A stretch of DNA of 64,000 nt from Streptococcus suis (GCF_002964575.1 NZ_POQQ01000060.1:1-64000), one strand, 5' to 3'. Shown: positions 20,505 to 29,406, numbered from the stretch's first letter. Program-made: numbers and translations. The notes: a model not told the origin generated them from the letters alone.

Positions 20505-22964
20505 TTATTCATCTTTTTGATTATAAATCAAGAGACCTAATCCCATGAAGCCTACTAAGAAGAGGCTCAGCATCCAAACTTGATGACTACTATTTCCAAC
20601 CATTGAAATGGTTTGGCGAAGGCCTGAAACCGAATAGGTCATTGGAAGATAGGGCTGGATGACTTGGAAGAAGCGTGGGCTAAGTTCGATTGGGTAGGTA
20701 CCTGCGCTTGATCCAAGCTCTAGTAACAAGAGAATTAAGCTGGCAAAGGATCCGAAACGATCGTTCCACCCCACCAGGGCTGTAACGAGGGCCATGAAGG
20801 TCCAAGAGGCTAAGAGGATTAATCCCAAGGTTGCCATAGGATGAGCTGGATCGATTCCAATCAAGCGAAGAACACCGTACAGAATCACTGCTGCTAGGCT
20901 GGCTATCGTACCATTCAGTAACAATTTCCCTTTAGCCCAATCCCAACGATTCTTGTAGGAACGATTATCAAGATGTTTAACGAAAATAACATTCGCTGAT
21001 AAGGCTACAACCATCAGTGCGACTGATACCATATAAGGAGCCATTCCGACACCGTTGGTCTTCACATCATCTTGGTCGCTGTGTTCCAAGGTGACTGGTT
21101 GAGAAACTGCTTGTGCATTTTTGTCTTCTACAGAGATGACTGATAGTTGTTGACTGGCTGAGCTGAGTGAATTTGTTAGGGTTTCACTACCTGTACGAAG
21201 ACTGGAAATACCGCTTGTCAAGGTTTGACCGCCACTAGCTAATTGATCCGCACCAGCAATCAATTGCTGACTACCAGAAGCCAGTTGTCCTGAACCGCTG
21301 ACAAGTTGACTGGAGTTGGATGCCAAGATTGCCAATCCTGATGTTAACTGGCTACCTCCTGATTGGATGCTACTATTATTCGCAACCAACTGAGCTCCAC
21401 CCTCTGCTAATTGGGCAACACCTGCGGTATAGGCTGTCACCCCTGACATAAGCTGACTAGCTCCACTTGATAATTGTGTTTGAAGTTGACTCACACCACT
21501 CGTCAAGGCTTGAGTTCCTGGTAGAACTTGCTGGTTCAAGGCGGTATTGACCTGACTCAAGCCACTTGATAGGTTTTCAATGGCTGTTGTAGCACCTGGC
21601 AATGCTTGATTGGCAGCCGTGTTGATCTGACCGACAGCTGATTGTAGCTGGCTCATTTGTGTTGCCATACCAGAAAGACTTTGTAAGCCTGATAAAGCTT
21701 GACTGAGTTGAGACAATTGCCCCAAAATCGTTTGGGCTGCTGTCATTGTTGTCGAAGGTGAGTTTTGAAGGGCACCAACCAATTCAGCTTGCTGATCAGC
21801 TGTCAAGTTTTGATAGGTAGCCGTTGCTTGCAAGGCTGCAATGCTGGCTGTTTTATCAGCTTGGGCTGCAGTCAACAATCCTTGAGCTTGAGCCCCCATC
21901 TCTGTCAAGAGGCTAGATAGAGTAGAGGTATCTACTGCAAGTCCTCCGATACTTGATAGGCTATCATTTAATTGATTGATGGCCGCTTGCAACTGAGGAA
22001 GCCCTGTCAATAAGGCCTGTATTTGACTAGACTGTTCAGCAGACAAACTAGTTGAACCAGCGAGTTGCTCCAAGCCTGCCTGCAATTGATTGGCTCCTGT
22101 TACCAGTTGTTCAACCTGACTTGCTCCTGTTTGCAATTGTCCCACCCCAGCGATGAGCTGAGAGGAATTGGCATTTAATTGCTCTGCACCTGAAGCAAGA
22201 CTCGCTACCCCATTTGTGTAGGTTGTTAAGCCACTGGAAAGTGTTTGACTTCCTGAAGCAGCCTGATTGACTCCATCTGTATAAGACACAATTCCAGTAG
22301 CCAATTGGTTTGCTCCTGTCACCAGTGATTGACCTGATGAAGATAAGGTAGATAGACCTGATGACAGGGTTTGACTGCCAGATTCCAATTGACTAGCTCC
22401 ATCTGTCAATTGTTGACTTCCATCTGCTGCCTCAACCATACCAGATTGAATCTCTCCCATGCTGTCAAAAACAGCCGAGGTGTATGTTTCAGTAATCGTC
22501 TCTGAAACAGACGCTTTCAATTTTTCCATGGCTGATTCGCCCATCTTAGAAGCGACAAAGCTGTGACCTTTAGAGGTTTGGTAAGAAATTGTTAGTGGTT
22601 TAGGCTGATCCGTCAAGAGACTGGAGGCTTTTTCCGATAAATCTTCTGGTATGGTAATGACCATGTAATAGTCCCCTTCTTCCAAACCTTTTTCCGCATC
22701 TTTTTCTGATACAAAGTGGAAATCCAGGCTCTTGCTCTCTTTCATATTATCCACCATATCATCACCAATGGTGAGGGTTTTATCTTGAAAGCTCGCCGAC
22801 TGGTCTTGATTGACAACTGCCACAGGCAACTGGTCTAGTCGCCCGTAAGGGTCCCACATAGAGGTTAGGAAACTAATGTTATATAAAGCTGGGACACAGG
22901 CAACACCGAGAATGGTAATCAAGGTCATTGGTTTTTTGAAAAAATTCTTTACTTTTTCCGACAT
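20505..22964 (-). CDS. YhgE/Pip-family membrane protein
   Basis: 819 residues. An N-terminal helix (MTLITILGVACVPALYNISFL) and five C-terminal helices (about residues 640-812) bracket a long extracellular part. Residues about 180-620 are made of repeats of the form LxSGxxxLxxGxxQL, a coiled or stalk-like region typical of YhgE/Pip proteins, relatives of the EsaA secretion component and the phage infection protein. It is related to ABC-2 permeases at the C-terminus. It is divergent from a TetR regulator that probably controls it. Confidence 0.85.
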   Translation of the reverse strand: MSEKVKNFFKKPMTLITILGVACVPALYNISFLTSMWDPYGRLDQLPVAVVNQDQSASFQDKTLTIGDDMVDNMKESKSLDFHFVSEKDAEKGLEEGDYYMVITIPEDLSEKASSLLTDQPKPLTISYQTSKGHSFVASKMGESAMEKLKASVSETITETYTSAVFDSMGEIQSGMVEAADGSQQLTDGASQLESGSQTLSSGLSTLSSSGQSLVTGANQLATGIVSYTDGVNQAASGSQTLSSGLTTYTNGVASLASGAEQLNANSSQLIAGVGQLQTGASQVEQLVTGANQLQAGLEQLAGSTSLSAEQSSQIQALLTGLPQLQAAINQLNDSLSSIGGLAVDTSTLSSLLTEMGAQAQGLLTAAQADKTASIAALQATATYQNLTADQQAELVGALQNSPSTTMTAAQTILGQLSQLSQALSGLQSLSGMATQMSQLQSAVGQINTAANQALPGATTAIENLSSGLSQVNTALNQQVLPGTQALTSGVSQLQTQLSSGASQLMSGVTAYTAGVAQLAEGGAQLVANNSSIQSGGSQLTSGLAILASNSSQLVSGSGQLASGSQQLIAGADQLASGGQTLTSGISSLRTGSETLTNSLSSASQQLSVISVEDKNAQAVSQPVTLEHSDQDDVKTNGVGMAPYMVSVALMVVALSANVIFVKHLDNRSYKNRWDWAKGKLLLNGTIASLAAVILYGVLRLIGIDPAHPMATLGLILLASWTFMALVTALVGWNDRFGSFASLILLLLELGSSAGTYPIELSPRFFQVIQPYLPMTYSVSGLRQTISMVGNSSHQVWMLSLFLVGFMGLGLLIYNQKDE

Positions 22965-22976
22965 AAGAACCTCCTT

Positions 22977-23068
22977 TAGACATCCTATCCAAAAACTGAT
23001 AAAATATATTATACAAGTATCATTTTTAAAATCAAGTAATAAGAATCATTTTTTGGACAATGTGTCTA
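22977..23068. promoter_or_regulatory. Paired operator sites between yhgE and tetR
   Basis: Two related 15-base sites face each other: TAGACATCCTATCCA (22977-22991) and TGGACAATGTGTCTA (23054-23068). The second is itself an imperfect palindrome (TGGACA-ATG-TGTCTA), and the first is its inverted, slightly changed form. They flank an AT-rich promoter region holding both divergent starts, so binding by the TetR protein encoded next is likely. Confidence 0.65.
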
Positions 23069-23089
23069 AAAATGTTTAAAAGGAGCAAA

Positions 23090-23623
23090 ATGGGAACAGA
23101 TAATCGGAAAGAACGGACACGACAGGCTATTTTAGAAGCAATGGTAACCTGCCTAGAAACTCAAGGGTTTAACGAAAATACAACCACCCACCTCGCTCAA
23201 ACAGCAGGAATTAGTCGCTCTAGTTTTTATACCCATTATAAGGATAAATATGAATTGATTGACTCCTATCAACAGGGACTTTTTCACAAATTAGAGGCTA
23301 TATTTGACCGTTATGATGGCAATCGCCAATCATCATTTTTAGAAATTTTCGAATTGCTCTATCGTGAAAAATTACTCTCAGCCCTACTGACTCATAATGG
23401 CACACAAGAAATCCAAAATTTCCTTATCAACAAAGTTAGATTATTGATCGCAAACGATTTGGCTGAGCGTTTGGGAAAAGAAGATTTATCACCACTTGAA
23501 AAAGAATACAGCAGCATCTATTTTTCGCATGCCTTCTTCGGTATCATGCAGGTTTGGATAAAAAATGGAAAGCAAGAATCTCCTCAATATATGACCGATT
23601 TTCTAATAAAAATGTTACCGTAA
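23090..23623 (+). CDS. TetR-family regulator
   Basis: 177 residues from the ATG at 23090 (MGTDNRKERTRQAILEAM), chosen because AAAGGAG lies 6 bases upstream. The N-terminal TetR helix-turn-helix (about residues 9-55) includes NTTTHLAQTAGISRSSFYTHYKDKYELI. The C-terminal part resembles TetR_C_8-type domains found with YhgE/Pip genes. It is divergently transcribed from the YhgE-like gene and presumably represses it through the paired operators. Confidence 0.88.
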   Translation: MGTDNRKERTRQAILEAMVTCLETQGFNENTTTHLAQTAGISRSSFYTHYKDKYELIDSYQQGLFHKLEAIFDRYDGNRQSSFLEIFELLYREKLLSALLTHNGTQEIQNFLINKVRLLIANDLAERLGKEDLSPLEKEYSSIYFSHAFFGIMQVWIKNGKQESPQYMTDFLIKMLP

Positions 23624-23657
23624 TCATTATTTTCTACCTTCACCCCCTTAAGAAATA

Positions 23658-23666
23658 TGGTATAAT
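23658..23666 (+). promoter_or_regulatory. Extended -10 promoter of the ABC-2 exporter operon
   Basis: TGGTATAAT is an extended -10 element 40 bases before the ATP-binding protein start; no good -35 hexamer is seen. Confidence 0.6.
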
Positions 23667-23706
23667 AGTCTTATCGTGCAAACGTTTTCTTAAAGGAGAT
23701 GATGAA

Positions 23707-24690
23707 ATGATTCAAGCTGAACATCTATCAAAAACCTATTCCATCATAGATAAGGAAGTCGGTCTCAAAGGTTCTATAAAGGCTTTTTTCAAACCCAAGA
23801 AAAAGAAAATTCCTGCCGTCCAAGACATTTCCTTGCAGGTCAAAAAAGGCGAAATCATCGGCTATATCGGCTCCAATGGTTCCGGTAAATCTACAACTAT
23901 CAAAATGCTGACTGGGGTCCTCTATCCAGACAAGGGCTCCGTCCGAATAAACAGACTCAATCCGCAAGAAAATCGCAAGGCTGTCAATAAGCAAATCGGC
24001 GTACTCTTTGGACAAAAATCCCATTTGGATTGGAACTTGCCTGTCCAGGAATCTTTTATCCTTCACGCAAAAATTTATGATGTTCCAGATAAGGTATTCA
24101 AAGAGCGATTGGCTGTCTTGATTGACCTACTGGACTTGGCTGATATTATGAAGCAACCAATCCGTAATCTGTCACTTGGCCAACGGGTTCGCTGTGAATT
24201 TGCGGCTATCTTTATCCACCAGCCTGCCGTTGTCTTTTTGGACGAGCCAACCATCGGTTTGGATGCCAGCGTCAAGGAGACCATTCGCTCCTTCATCCGC
24301 TATATGAATCAGCAATACCAGACCACTTTTTTGATTACTTCCCATGATATGAAGGACATCGAGAGCCTCTGTGAGCGGATTTTTATCATTGATAAGGGCA
24401 AAAAGGTCTACGATGGTTCTCTGACCGTCCTCAAAGAACGCTTTTCCACAGTGAAGACCATTCTCTTTTCCACAGAAAAGCCGATTGAAAAAGACTTGCA
24501 ACTAGAAGGCTGGGAATTTGAACGAATAGATGACTTTCATTTTGAAATCCACTACCAAAGTAAGTTTTGGACCAGTGCCCAGGTGATTGAGCAAATCTTT
24601 AATCATTATTCGGTTGAAGATGTCACCATGAAGGAATTGGAAATTGAAACCATGGTCCGCCAAATTTATGAGGAGGGTATCCATGCGTAA
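23707..24690 (+). CDS. ABC transporter ATP-binding protein (COG4586 type)
   Basis: 327 residues from the ATG at 23707 (MIQAEHLSKTYSIIDKEVG), with AAAGGAGATG upstream. Walker A GSNGSGKSTTIK, Q-loop GVLFGQKSHLDW, signature LSLGQRVRCEF and Walker B VVFLDEPTIGLD are intact. The N-terminal insertion FFKPKKKKIPAVQDI is usual for this ABC-2 export subtype. It forms a complex with the two permeases that follow; substrate is unknown. Confidence 0.92.
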   Translation: MIQAEHLSKTYSIIDKEVGLKGSIKAFFKPKKKKIPAVQDISLQVKKGEIIGYIGSNGSGKSTTIKMLTGVLYPDKGSVRINRLNPQENRKAVNKQIGVLFGQKSHLDWNLPVQESFILHAKIYDVPDKVFKERLAVLIDLLDLADIMKQPIRNLSLGQRVRCEFAAIFIHQPAVVFLDEPTIGLDASVKETIRSFIRYMNQQYQTTFLITSHDMKDIESLCERIFIIDKGKKVYDGSLTVLKERFSTVKTILFSTEKPIEKDLQLEGWEFERIDDFHFEIHYQSKFWTSAQVIEQIFNHYSVEDVTMKELEIETMVRQIYEEGIHA

Positions 24691-25462
24691 ATATTTCTAC
24701 ATGACCCGCCTGACCATGATGAATGCTCTGCAATACAAGGCCTTCTTTCTAGCAACCTTCGTTTCACTGGCAGTGAAAATCTTGGTGGCTCTCTATGTCT
24801 GGAAGACCATTTTCTTTACCCAGTCAGAAGTCAATGGCTTTACCCTGCAAACCTTTACTACATATATCATCTTTGCTAATCTACTAGCCAGTTTAAATTC
24901 TTTCTCACTCGGAGAAGATTTGTCCTACAGCATTTTAAAAGGAAGTATTGCGGGGGAATTTCTCAGACCCTATTCCTTTATCCTAGCCCTCTTTTTTAAA
25001 GACCTTGGAAATAAGCTCTTGGAGCTGATAAAATTTGCTATCGTATTTATCGGTATTCTACTTGTTCATCAAGATTTCTACCTGCCTGATGGCCAGACCA
25101 TTTTGCTCTTTCTAGTCAGTTCGATTCTAGGGATGTTTATCGTTCAATTGCTGGATATGGCTTTTGGCTTCTTAGCATTTTTTACGGTCAATGCCTGGGG
25201 AGTTATGCTCCTACGGATGGGGCTTTTCAATCTGGCTTCTGGAGCACTCTTGCCACTCAGTTTTTATCCACAGTCTGTGGAAAACTTTTTAAAACTCCTT
25301 CCCTATAATTATGCGGTTAACGTTCCTGTTTCCATTTTACTAGGTCAGGAAAGTGATCTAAGAGCTTTGGGATTCCAAGTTCTCTGGATACCATTCCTCG
25401 CTCTCTTCATCGCTGCTCTTTGGTCTCAGGCCAAGCGTCGTATTGTCATTTTTGGAGGTTAA
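24683..25462 (+). CDS. ABC-2 type permease (COG4587-like)
   Basis: 259 residues, starting at 24683 (MRKYFYMTRLTMMNALQYK), inside the last codons of the ATPase gene, with GGAGGG upstream. Six hydrophobic segments span the protein. It is the first of two related permease subunits that probably form a heterodimer. Confidence 0.88.
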   Translation: MRKYFYMTRLTMMNALQYKAFFLATFVSLAVKILVALYVWKTIFFTQSEVNGFTLQTFTTYIIFANLLASLNSFSLGEDLSYSILKGSIAGEFLRPYSFILALFFKDLGNKLLELIKFAIVFIGILLVHQDFYLPDGQTILLFLVSSILGMFIVQLLDMAFGFLAFFTVNAWGVMLLRMGLFNLASGALLPLSFYPQSVENFLKLLPYNYAVNVPVSILLGQESDLRALGFQVLWIPFLALFIAALWSQAKRRIVIFGG

Positions 25463-25463
25463 C

Positions 25464-26246
25464 ATGAAGAAATATATCAGCCTCTATCTATACAACATCA
25501 AGGTCTACATGATGGCCCAGATGTCCTTTCGGGTGGACTTCTTCATCGGGCTTTTCTCCTCGTTGATTGAACAAATTGTCTACCTGATTTTCCTCAACAT
25601 TCTCTTTGGAAATATCAAGGAAATCGCTGGTTTCAACTACGGTCAAATGCTTTTTATCTATGGAATAGCCACCGTCGGACGCTCCATTCACTTGATTTTC
25701 TTTGACAATCTCTGGATGTTTGGCAGTCGCTATATTCGACAAGGCGAATTTGAACGCCTCCTCCTCATGCCTGTCAATCCTCTTTTTCAGCTTATCTGTG
25801 AACGAATCCAGCCACAAGGAATCGGAACAACCCTCATTGGTTCCCTCGCACTAGCCCAAGCTTCCAAGGAACTGGGTATGGAATGGAGTCTTGGAAAACT
25901 AGCCTTACTAATCTTTATTGCCATTTGTATCGGCCTACTCTATGCAGCTATTCAGCTGGGACCAACTGCTTTAGCATTTTGGATTGTAGAATCATTTCCT
26001 TTGACTATGGGAATTTTCGCCCTCAATCAGATGGCTCAATACCCGCTTAATATCTATCCAAAAATCATTCAAATCCTACTGATTTTTGTTTTCCCTTATG
26101 CTTTTACAGCTTATTTCCCAGCCCTCTACTTCTTAGACCTGTCTATGTGGGGACTGGCTCTGCCACTGGTTGTCCTGGTCTTATTTACCATCAATTATAA
26201 GCTCTTCCGCTATGGTATGACCAAGTTCACCAGCGTTGGAAATTAA
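25464..26246 (+). CDS. ABC-2 type permease (COG3694-like)
   Basis: 260 residues from the ATG at 25464 (MKKYISLYLYNIKVYMMAQ), with GGAGG 6 bases upstream and 1 base after the previous stop codon. Six membrane segments; FRVDFFIGLFSSLIEQIVYLIF and FERLLLMPVNPLFQLI are typical of the subtype. It partners the permease upstream. This three-gene arrangement is common in streptococci and its substrate has not been settled. Confidence 0.88.
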   Translation: MKKYISLYLYNIKVYMMAQMSFRVDFFIGLFSSLIEQIVYLIFLNILFGNIKEIAGFNYGQMLFIYGIATVGRSIHLIFFDNLWMFGSRYIRQGEFERLLLMPVNPLFQLICERIQPQGIGTTLIGSLALAQASKELGMEWSLGKLALLIFIAICIGLLYAAIQLGPTALAFWIVESFPLTMGIFALNQMAQYPLNIYPKIIQILLIFVFPYAFTAYFPALYFLDLSMWGLALPLVVLVLFTINYKLFRYGMTKFTSVGN

Positions 26247-26451
26247 TACTCAATGAAAATCAAAAACAGACTAGCTCCAAAGGTTTGGGGAACCTTTGGA
26301 GGTTGGAGATAGGCGAACATAGTTCGTTTCTACTTATACAGATAGAACCCTGTTACTATTTTATTTCAAGGTAACAGGCTGAAAGGCTCCACTGGAGCCT
26401 TTCACTCATCAAATCAAGTCAACAACGTCTGCTTTTGATTTTCGAAGAGTA
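26247..26451. repeat. BOX-like repeat element
   Basis: About 205 bases begin with TACTCAATGAAAATCAAAA and end with TTTTGATTTTCGAAGAGTA, near-complementary ends typical of streptococcal BOX elements. Inside are CAAAGGTTTGGGGAACCTTTG and GGCTCCACTGGAGCC inverted repeats and a GGTTGGAGATAGGCGAAC segment that recurs in the 55-kb repeat. No gene is present. Confidence 0.8.
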
Positions 26452-26452
26452 G

Positions 26453-26494
26453 AAAAAAGCTAGCATCCTCTGGACGGAAAGTTCTAGCTTTTTT
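26453..26494. terminator. Bidirectional terminator
   Basis: AAAAAAGCTAG pairs with CTAGCTTTTTT, between the convergent ABC permease and HAD genes. Confidence 0.8.
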
Positions 26495-26502
26495 CTATAT
26501 AC

Positions 26503-27327
26503 TTATAAAATATGTTCTTCAATCACCTGAAGCACACCTGCTTCCAAATGGCTTGGAGCCATGTATTTGGCAACCGCCTTGACCTTGTCCGTCGCATTTT
26601 CCATGGCATAGGAATAACCTACATAGTTTAACATCTCGATATCATTGTCCGAATCACCGAAGGCCATTACCTGTTCAGGTTCGATATCCAAACTAGTCAA
26701 AACCTGTTCCAAGCCCCAGGCCTTGTGAATACCCTGCGGCAAGATATCAATAGAGCCATAGCCACTGGTAACAGCCACCAGCTGACCTTTAAAAGCTTGA
26801 TTAAAGCCTTCCGTTATCGACTCCACACGCGCCTCAGGAACCCAGAGACCAACCTTATAAATCGGCTCAGAAATAGGATAGGTACTGAGGTCGTCTAAAT
26901 AGGTCACACGGCTCTGGAAAGCAGCCATCTGTGTCGGTTCAATCGGCAAATCCGTTCCCTCAAAAGGCACTCCAGCTCCATCCTGCATATAAATGTTCTT
27001 CTCCGTAGACAGCATTAGGCGGACCTCTGCCCAACGGCCTTGGAAAAACTCTAAAACTGCTTTGATTTCTCCTTGTTGAATGGACCGACGAATCACTGTT
27101 TTACCAGCTTGATAGACATGGGAACCATTATCCGCTACAAAAATCAGTCGTTGCTCAAATCCTTTAAAGAGTTGAAGTAGCCTAGCTATTCCATTGCCAC
27201 TGGCGATGACAAATGGAATACTTTTTTCCTCCAGTCTATCCAAAATCCGCGAAAATCGCTCTCTATCAAAACTGCCCTGACCATCTAAGAAGGTCCCGTC
27301 CATATCTGTTGCTATCAGCTTTATCAT
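26503..27327 (-). CDS. HAD-family (Cof-type) sugar-phosphatase
   Basis: 274 residues from the ATG at 27327 (MIKLIATDMDGTFLDG); the longer frame to 27384 has no ribosome site. HAD motif I is DMDGTFLD, motif II is FVIASGNG, and motifs III/IV are KAWGLEQVL and MAFGDSDNDIEML. The C2B-type cap in between places it in the Cof/YidA group, which act on small phosphorylated metabolites such as sugar phosphates. The substrate is not visible. Confidence 0.88.
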   Translation of the reverse strand: MIKLIATDMDGTFLDGQGSFDRERFSRILDRLEEKSIPFVIASGNGIARLLQLFKGFEQRLIFVADNGSHVYQAGKTVIRRSIQQGEIKAVLEFFQGRWAEVRLMLSTEKNIYMQDGAGVPFEGTDLPIEPTQMAAFQSRVTYLDDLSTYPISEPIYKVGLWVPEARVESITEGFNQAFKGQLVAVTSGYGSIDILPQGIHKAWGLEQVLTSLDIEPEQVMAFGDSDNDIEMLNYVGYSYAMENATDKVKAVAKYMAPSHLEAGVLQVIEEHIL

Positions 27328-27420
27328 ACAATCTAACCTTTTCCCTTTCAAGGGGGTGCAAAAACCAAGTAGGGTGTGCATCAAAAATCCCAGTATAATT
27401 TCTTTTATTATACCACACAG

Positions 27421-27735
27421 TTAATATGAAACATAATACCCAAAAATGAAGAGAGGCTTTTTAATGCTACCGAAGTCTGTTCCTTTGGCACTGCCATTAG
27501 AGGCATTGAAATGCAATTCAGTAATTGAGTCGTATCCCTTACCAATACTAGTAATACTCCGATAATCATAAACATTTTGTTCGGTAATAAAATCAATCTG
27601 TTGTCCACTGTACTTAGACATTAATTTGGCTAACTCTCGAACCTTTCCTGCTTCTGCGATGCTTAGTTTGGCATTCACTGCTCCAGGATCATAGCCTGTT
27701 CGCCCTTGTCCATGACCACAAATGACTAGATGTTC
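27421..27735 (-). pseudogene. Fragment of a phage-type N-acetylmuramoyl-L-alanine amidase
   Basis: In one frame the minus strand reads EHLVICGHGQGRTGYDPGAV, then KVRELAKLMSKYSGQQIDF and ITELHFNASNGSAKGT. GHGQG and ELHFNA hold the zinc-binding residues of the amidase_3 fold found in phage endolysins. An in-frame TAG lies just before the first shown residue and the end after SAKGT diverges into IKKPLFIFGYYVSY, so both ends are lost. It is a prophage-derived remnant and not a working enzyme. Confidence 0.7.
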
Positions 27736-27796
27736 TTTCTACCAGAAAGACTAGACAAAAAACGGATCACAACCTAAAATGGTCATGAACCGTTTC

Positions 27797-28306
27797 TTAT
27801 TCATTTTCTTTGTAGGCTTTTTCCAACTCAGTAAGCTCCAAACAAAATTCTTTTGTCCTCTCATTTATCTGTGGCTTATTTTTTCCTTCCACCTTAACAG
27901 AACGAATGATGGCACATCTTGATTTTATGCTGTCTTTCCTTGGACGTAAGAAATTTAATTCATTCATCAGCAAATCAAAATATTTCGGGTCTGTCATTTT
28001 TACACCATCCATATTTAATAGCTTTCTATACTTCGAAGGTACTGGTAACATATTATTGAGCATCAAGGTGGCGATTTGATTATTATTGTCATCATAAATT
28101 GGCATCATTACATAGGAAGAACGTTTTTTCTGGGAACTTAAAGGAACAAAGTAGTCAATGCCGTCAATCGACAACATCACTCCAATATACGGTCTTGATT
28201 TCCCTTTACGACCAATAAATTCTTTATTATGCGGAACTCTTCCATCAATCTGACGGAGTATATTCAGATAATTAGTATCAATTTGATAAAATTTCATTTC
28301 ATGCAT
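27797..28306 (-). CDS. Type III toxin, ToxN/AbiQ-family endoribonuclease
   Basis: About 169 residues. MKFYQIDTNYLNILRQIDGRVP, then RPYIGVMLSIDGIDYFVPLSS-QKK near the N-terminus, and PKYFDLLMNELNFLR later, match the ToxN/AbiQ fold, a guanosine-type endoribonuclease kept inactive by a repeat RNA. Starts are possible at 28324 (GTG), 28306 (ATG) and 28297 (ATG at MKFYQI); no strong ribosome site marks any, as often happens for these toxins, which depend on read-through of the upstream terminator. The antitoxin RNA gene lies immediately upstream. These systems act as plasmid/chromosome maintenance or phage abortive-infection modules. Confidence 0.88.
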   Translation of the reverse strand: MHEMKFYQIDTNYLNILRQIDGRVPHNKEFIGRKGKSRPYIGVMLSIDGIDYFVPLSSQKKRSSYVMMPIYDDNNNQIATLMLNNMLPVPSKYRKLLNMDGVKMTDPKYFDLLMNELNFLRPRKDSIKSRCAIIRSVKVEGKNKPQINERTKEFCLELTELEKAYKENE

Positions 28307-28330
28307 AGTTGATATTACACTCACTTACAA

Positions 28331-28363
28331 AAAATAGGGTTGCCCGTCGACAACCCCTTTTAA
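28331..28363 (-). terminator. Terminator between antitoxin RNA and toxin
   Basis: On the minus strand GGGTTG and CAACCC pair around TCGACGGG and are followed by TATTTTTT. In type III systems this terminator sets the ratio of antitoxin RNA to toxin mRNA. Confidence 0.85.
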
Positions 28364-28470
28364 AATTTCCAGTAAGGCACGGAATCTCCAAAATTAAAAC
28401 TTCCAGTAAGGCACGGAATCTCCATAAGAGTATTTTCTTTTTAGAGTCGGTATCACTCTCCGACTACCCT
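28364..28470 (-). ncRNA. Repeat antitoxin RNA of the type III system
   Basis: On the minus strand two near-identical 34-nt units, each with a 23-nt identical core (GGAGATTCCGTGCCTTACTGG plus two bases; plus-strand 28401-28423 and 28367-28389), lie between a promoter and a terminator, directly before the toxin gene. Known antitoxins of this class have 2 to 5.5 repeats of 34-38 nt. A further hairpin AGTCGG-AGAGTGATA-CCGACT (28446-28466) sits at the 5' end of the RNA. Only about two full units are present, which is at the low end for the class. Confidence 0.85.
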
Positions 28471-28477
28471 TAATTAA

Positions 28478-28505
28478 ATTATACCAGAAACACTACTGGT
28501 GTCAA
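28478..28505 (-). promoter_or_regulatory. Promoter of the type III toxin-antitoxin locus
   Basis: On the minus strand TTGACA (28505-28500) and TATAAT (28483-28478) are perfect consensus boxes with a 16-base spacer. The spacer contains an ACCAG/CTGGT inverted repeat. A strong constitutive promoter is what an RNA antitoxin needs. Confidence 0.9.
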
Positions 28506-28677
28506 GCAAAAGCACTATTTCGGATTTAATTCTTTCAATAGCTAAATTCCTTTCTAGCTACTGTTATCCCTGATTAAACATAGTGACATCTTAAACCTTT
28601 GGGATTAAAAATTTAAAAGAGATACCAGTAACACATATTTAAATACGCTGTATTCCCTAATTTATAGGCTAATACAG

Positions 28678-29406
28678 TCATTTATAAGCGAAAATAATCT
28701 TTATCATCCCTCTATCTGCTAAAAAATAGCAGACACAGGACAGTAAGACAAGAAACCAAATGGCATATACAAAAACTGTCAAAAGTGTAAACTCCTTCAT
28801 GATGAGCAACGGTAAATTTACCAGATAATACTGCCCAAAAGCCGTTGACAAGGTAAACAAGCCTGCAAATGACAGTAGGAATGCAAAAGGGACCGCAAGG
28901 ATAAGTTCCCTCCTACATTTTCCTAAAAAGAGGACAATAAGATTAGCAAATAGTGTATACGCAAAAGCTACTACTCCATATCCAATCACCCACGATAACA
29001 GAGTAAGATTAGAAAAAACAAGTTCACCATCTATCATCTCGAGTATAAGCATTGCAAAAAAGATTAACTCACTGAGTAAGAGATTCATCAGCAAAGCAAG
29101 AATAAACTTTGATTGAATGAATCTTTTTAAATCCACTGGAATCAGTCTAAGATTCGCAATCGTTTTAGAGTCTTGCTCTATTCTTATCAAATCCACTACA
29201 ATCATACTGGAAAAAGGAAGGAGAAAATAATAGTTCAAAAAGAAGAAGCCATTTTCCAAATACCAACCATTTACACTACCATATCGATGGCCTTGATACA
29301 GCTGATTACCCATCACAAATTCCAACAAAAAGAGAAAAATGACAACCAAAGGCAGACTATATAGGAATTTGCGACGTCGTAGCTTGCTTAATTCGAGCAT
29401 AAACAT
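28678..29406 (-). CDS. ABC-2 permease, lantibiotic-immunity (LanG-like) type
   Basis: 242 residues with six hydrophobic segments and no soluble domain. MFMLELSKLRRRKFLYSLPL at the N-terminus and the overall pattern fit LanG/LanE permeases of bacitracin and lantibiotic self-protection exporters. It is the last gene of a three-gene set with an ATPase and a second permease and starts right after the latter ends. Specific substrate is unknown. Confidence 0.75.
   Translation of the reverse strand: MFMLELSKLRRRKFLYSLPLVVIFLFLLEFVMGNQLYQGHRYGSVNGWYLENGFFFLNYYFLLPFSSMIVVDLIRIEQDSKTIANLRLIPVDLKRFIQSKFILALLMNLLLSELIFFAMLILEMIDGELVFSNLTLLSWVIGYGVVAFAYTLFANLIVLFLGKCRRELILAVPFAFLLSFAGLFTLSTAFGQYYLVNLPLLIMKEFTLLTVFVYAIWFLVLLSCVCYFLADRGMIKIIFAYK

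Noticed and set aside
27213..27398. 61-codon plus-strand frame opposite the HAD gene
   Set aside because: It is a shadow frame with no ribosome site.
28367..28423. Two repeats that could be a tiny CRISPR array
   Set aside because: The unit spacing leaves no unique spacer (the 11 bases between the cores are nearly the same), there are no cas genes, and a promoter, terminator and ToxN-like gene explain them.
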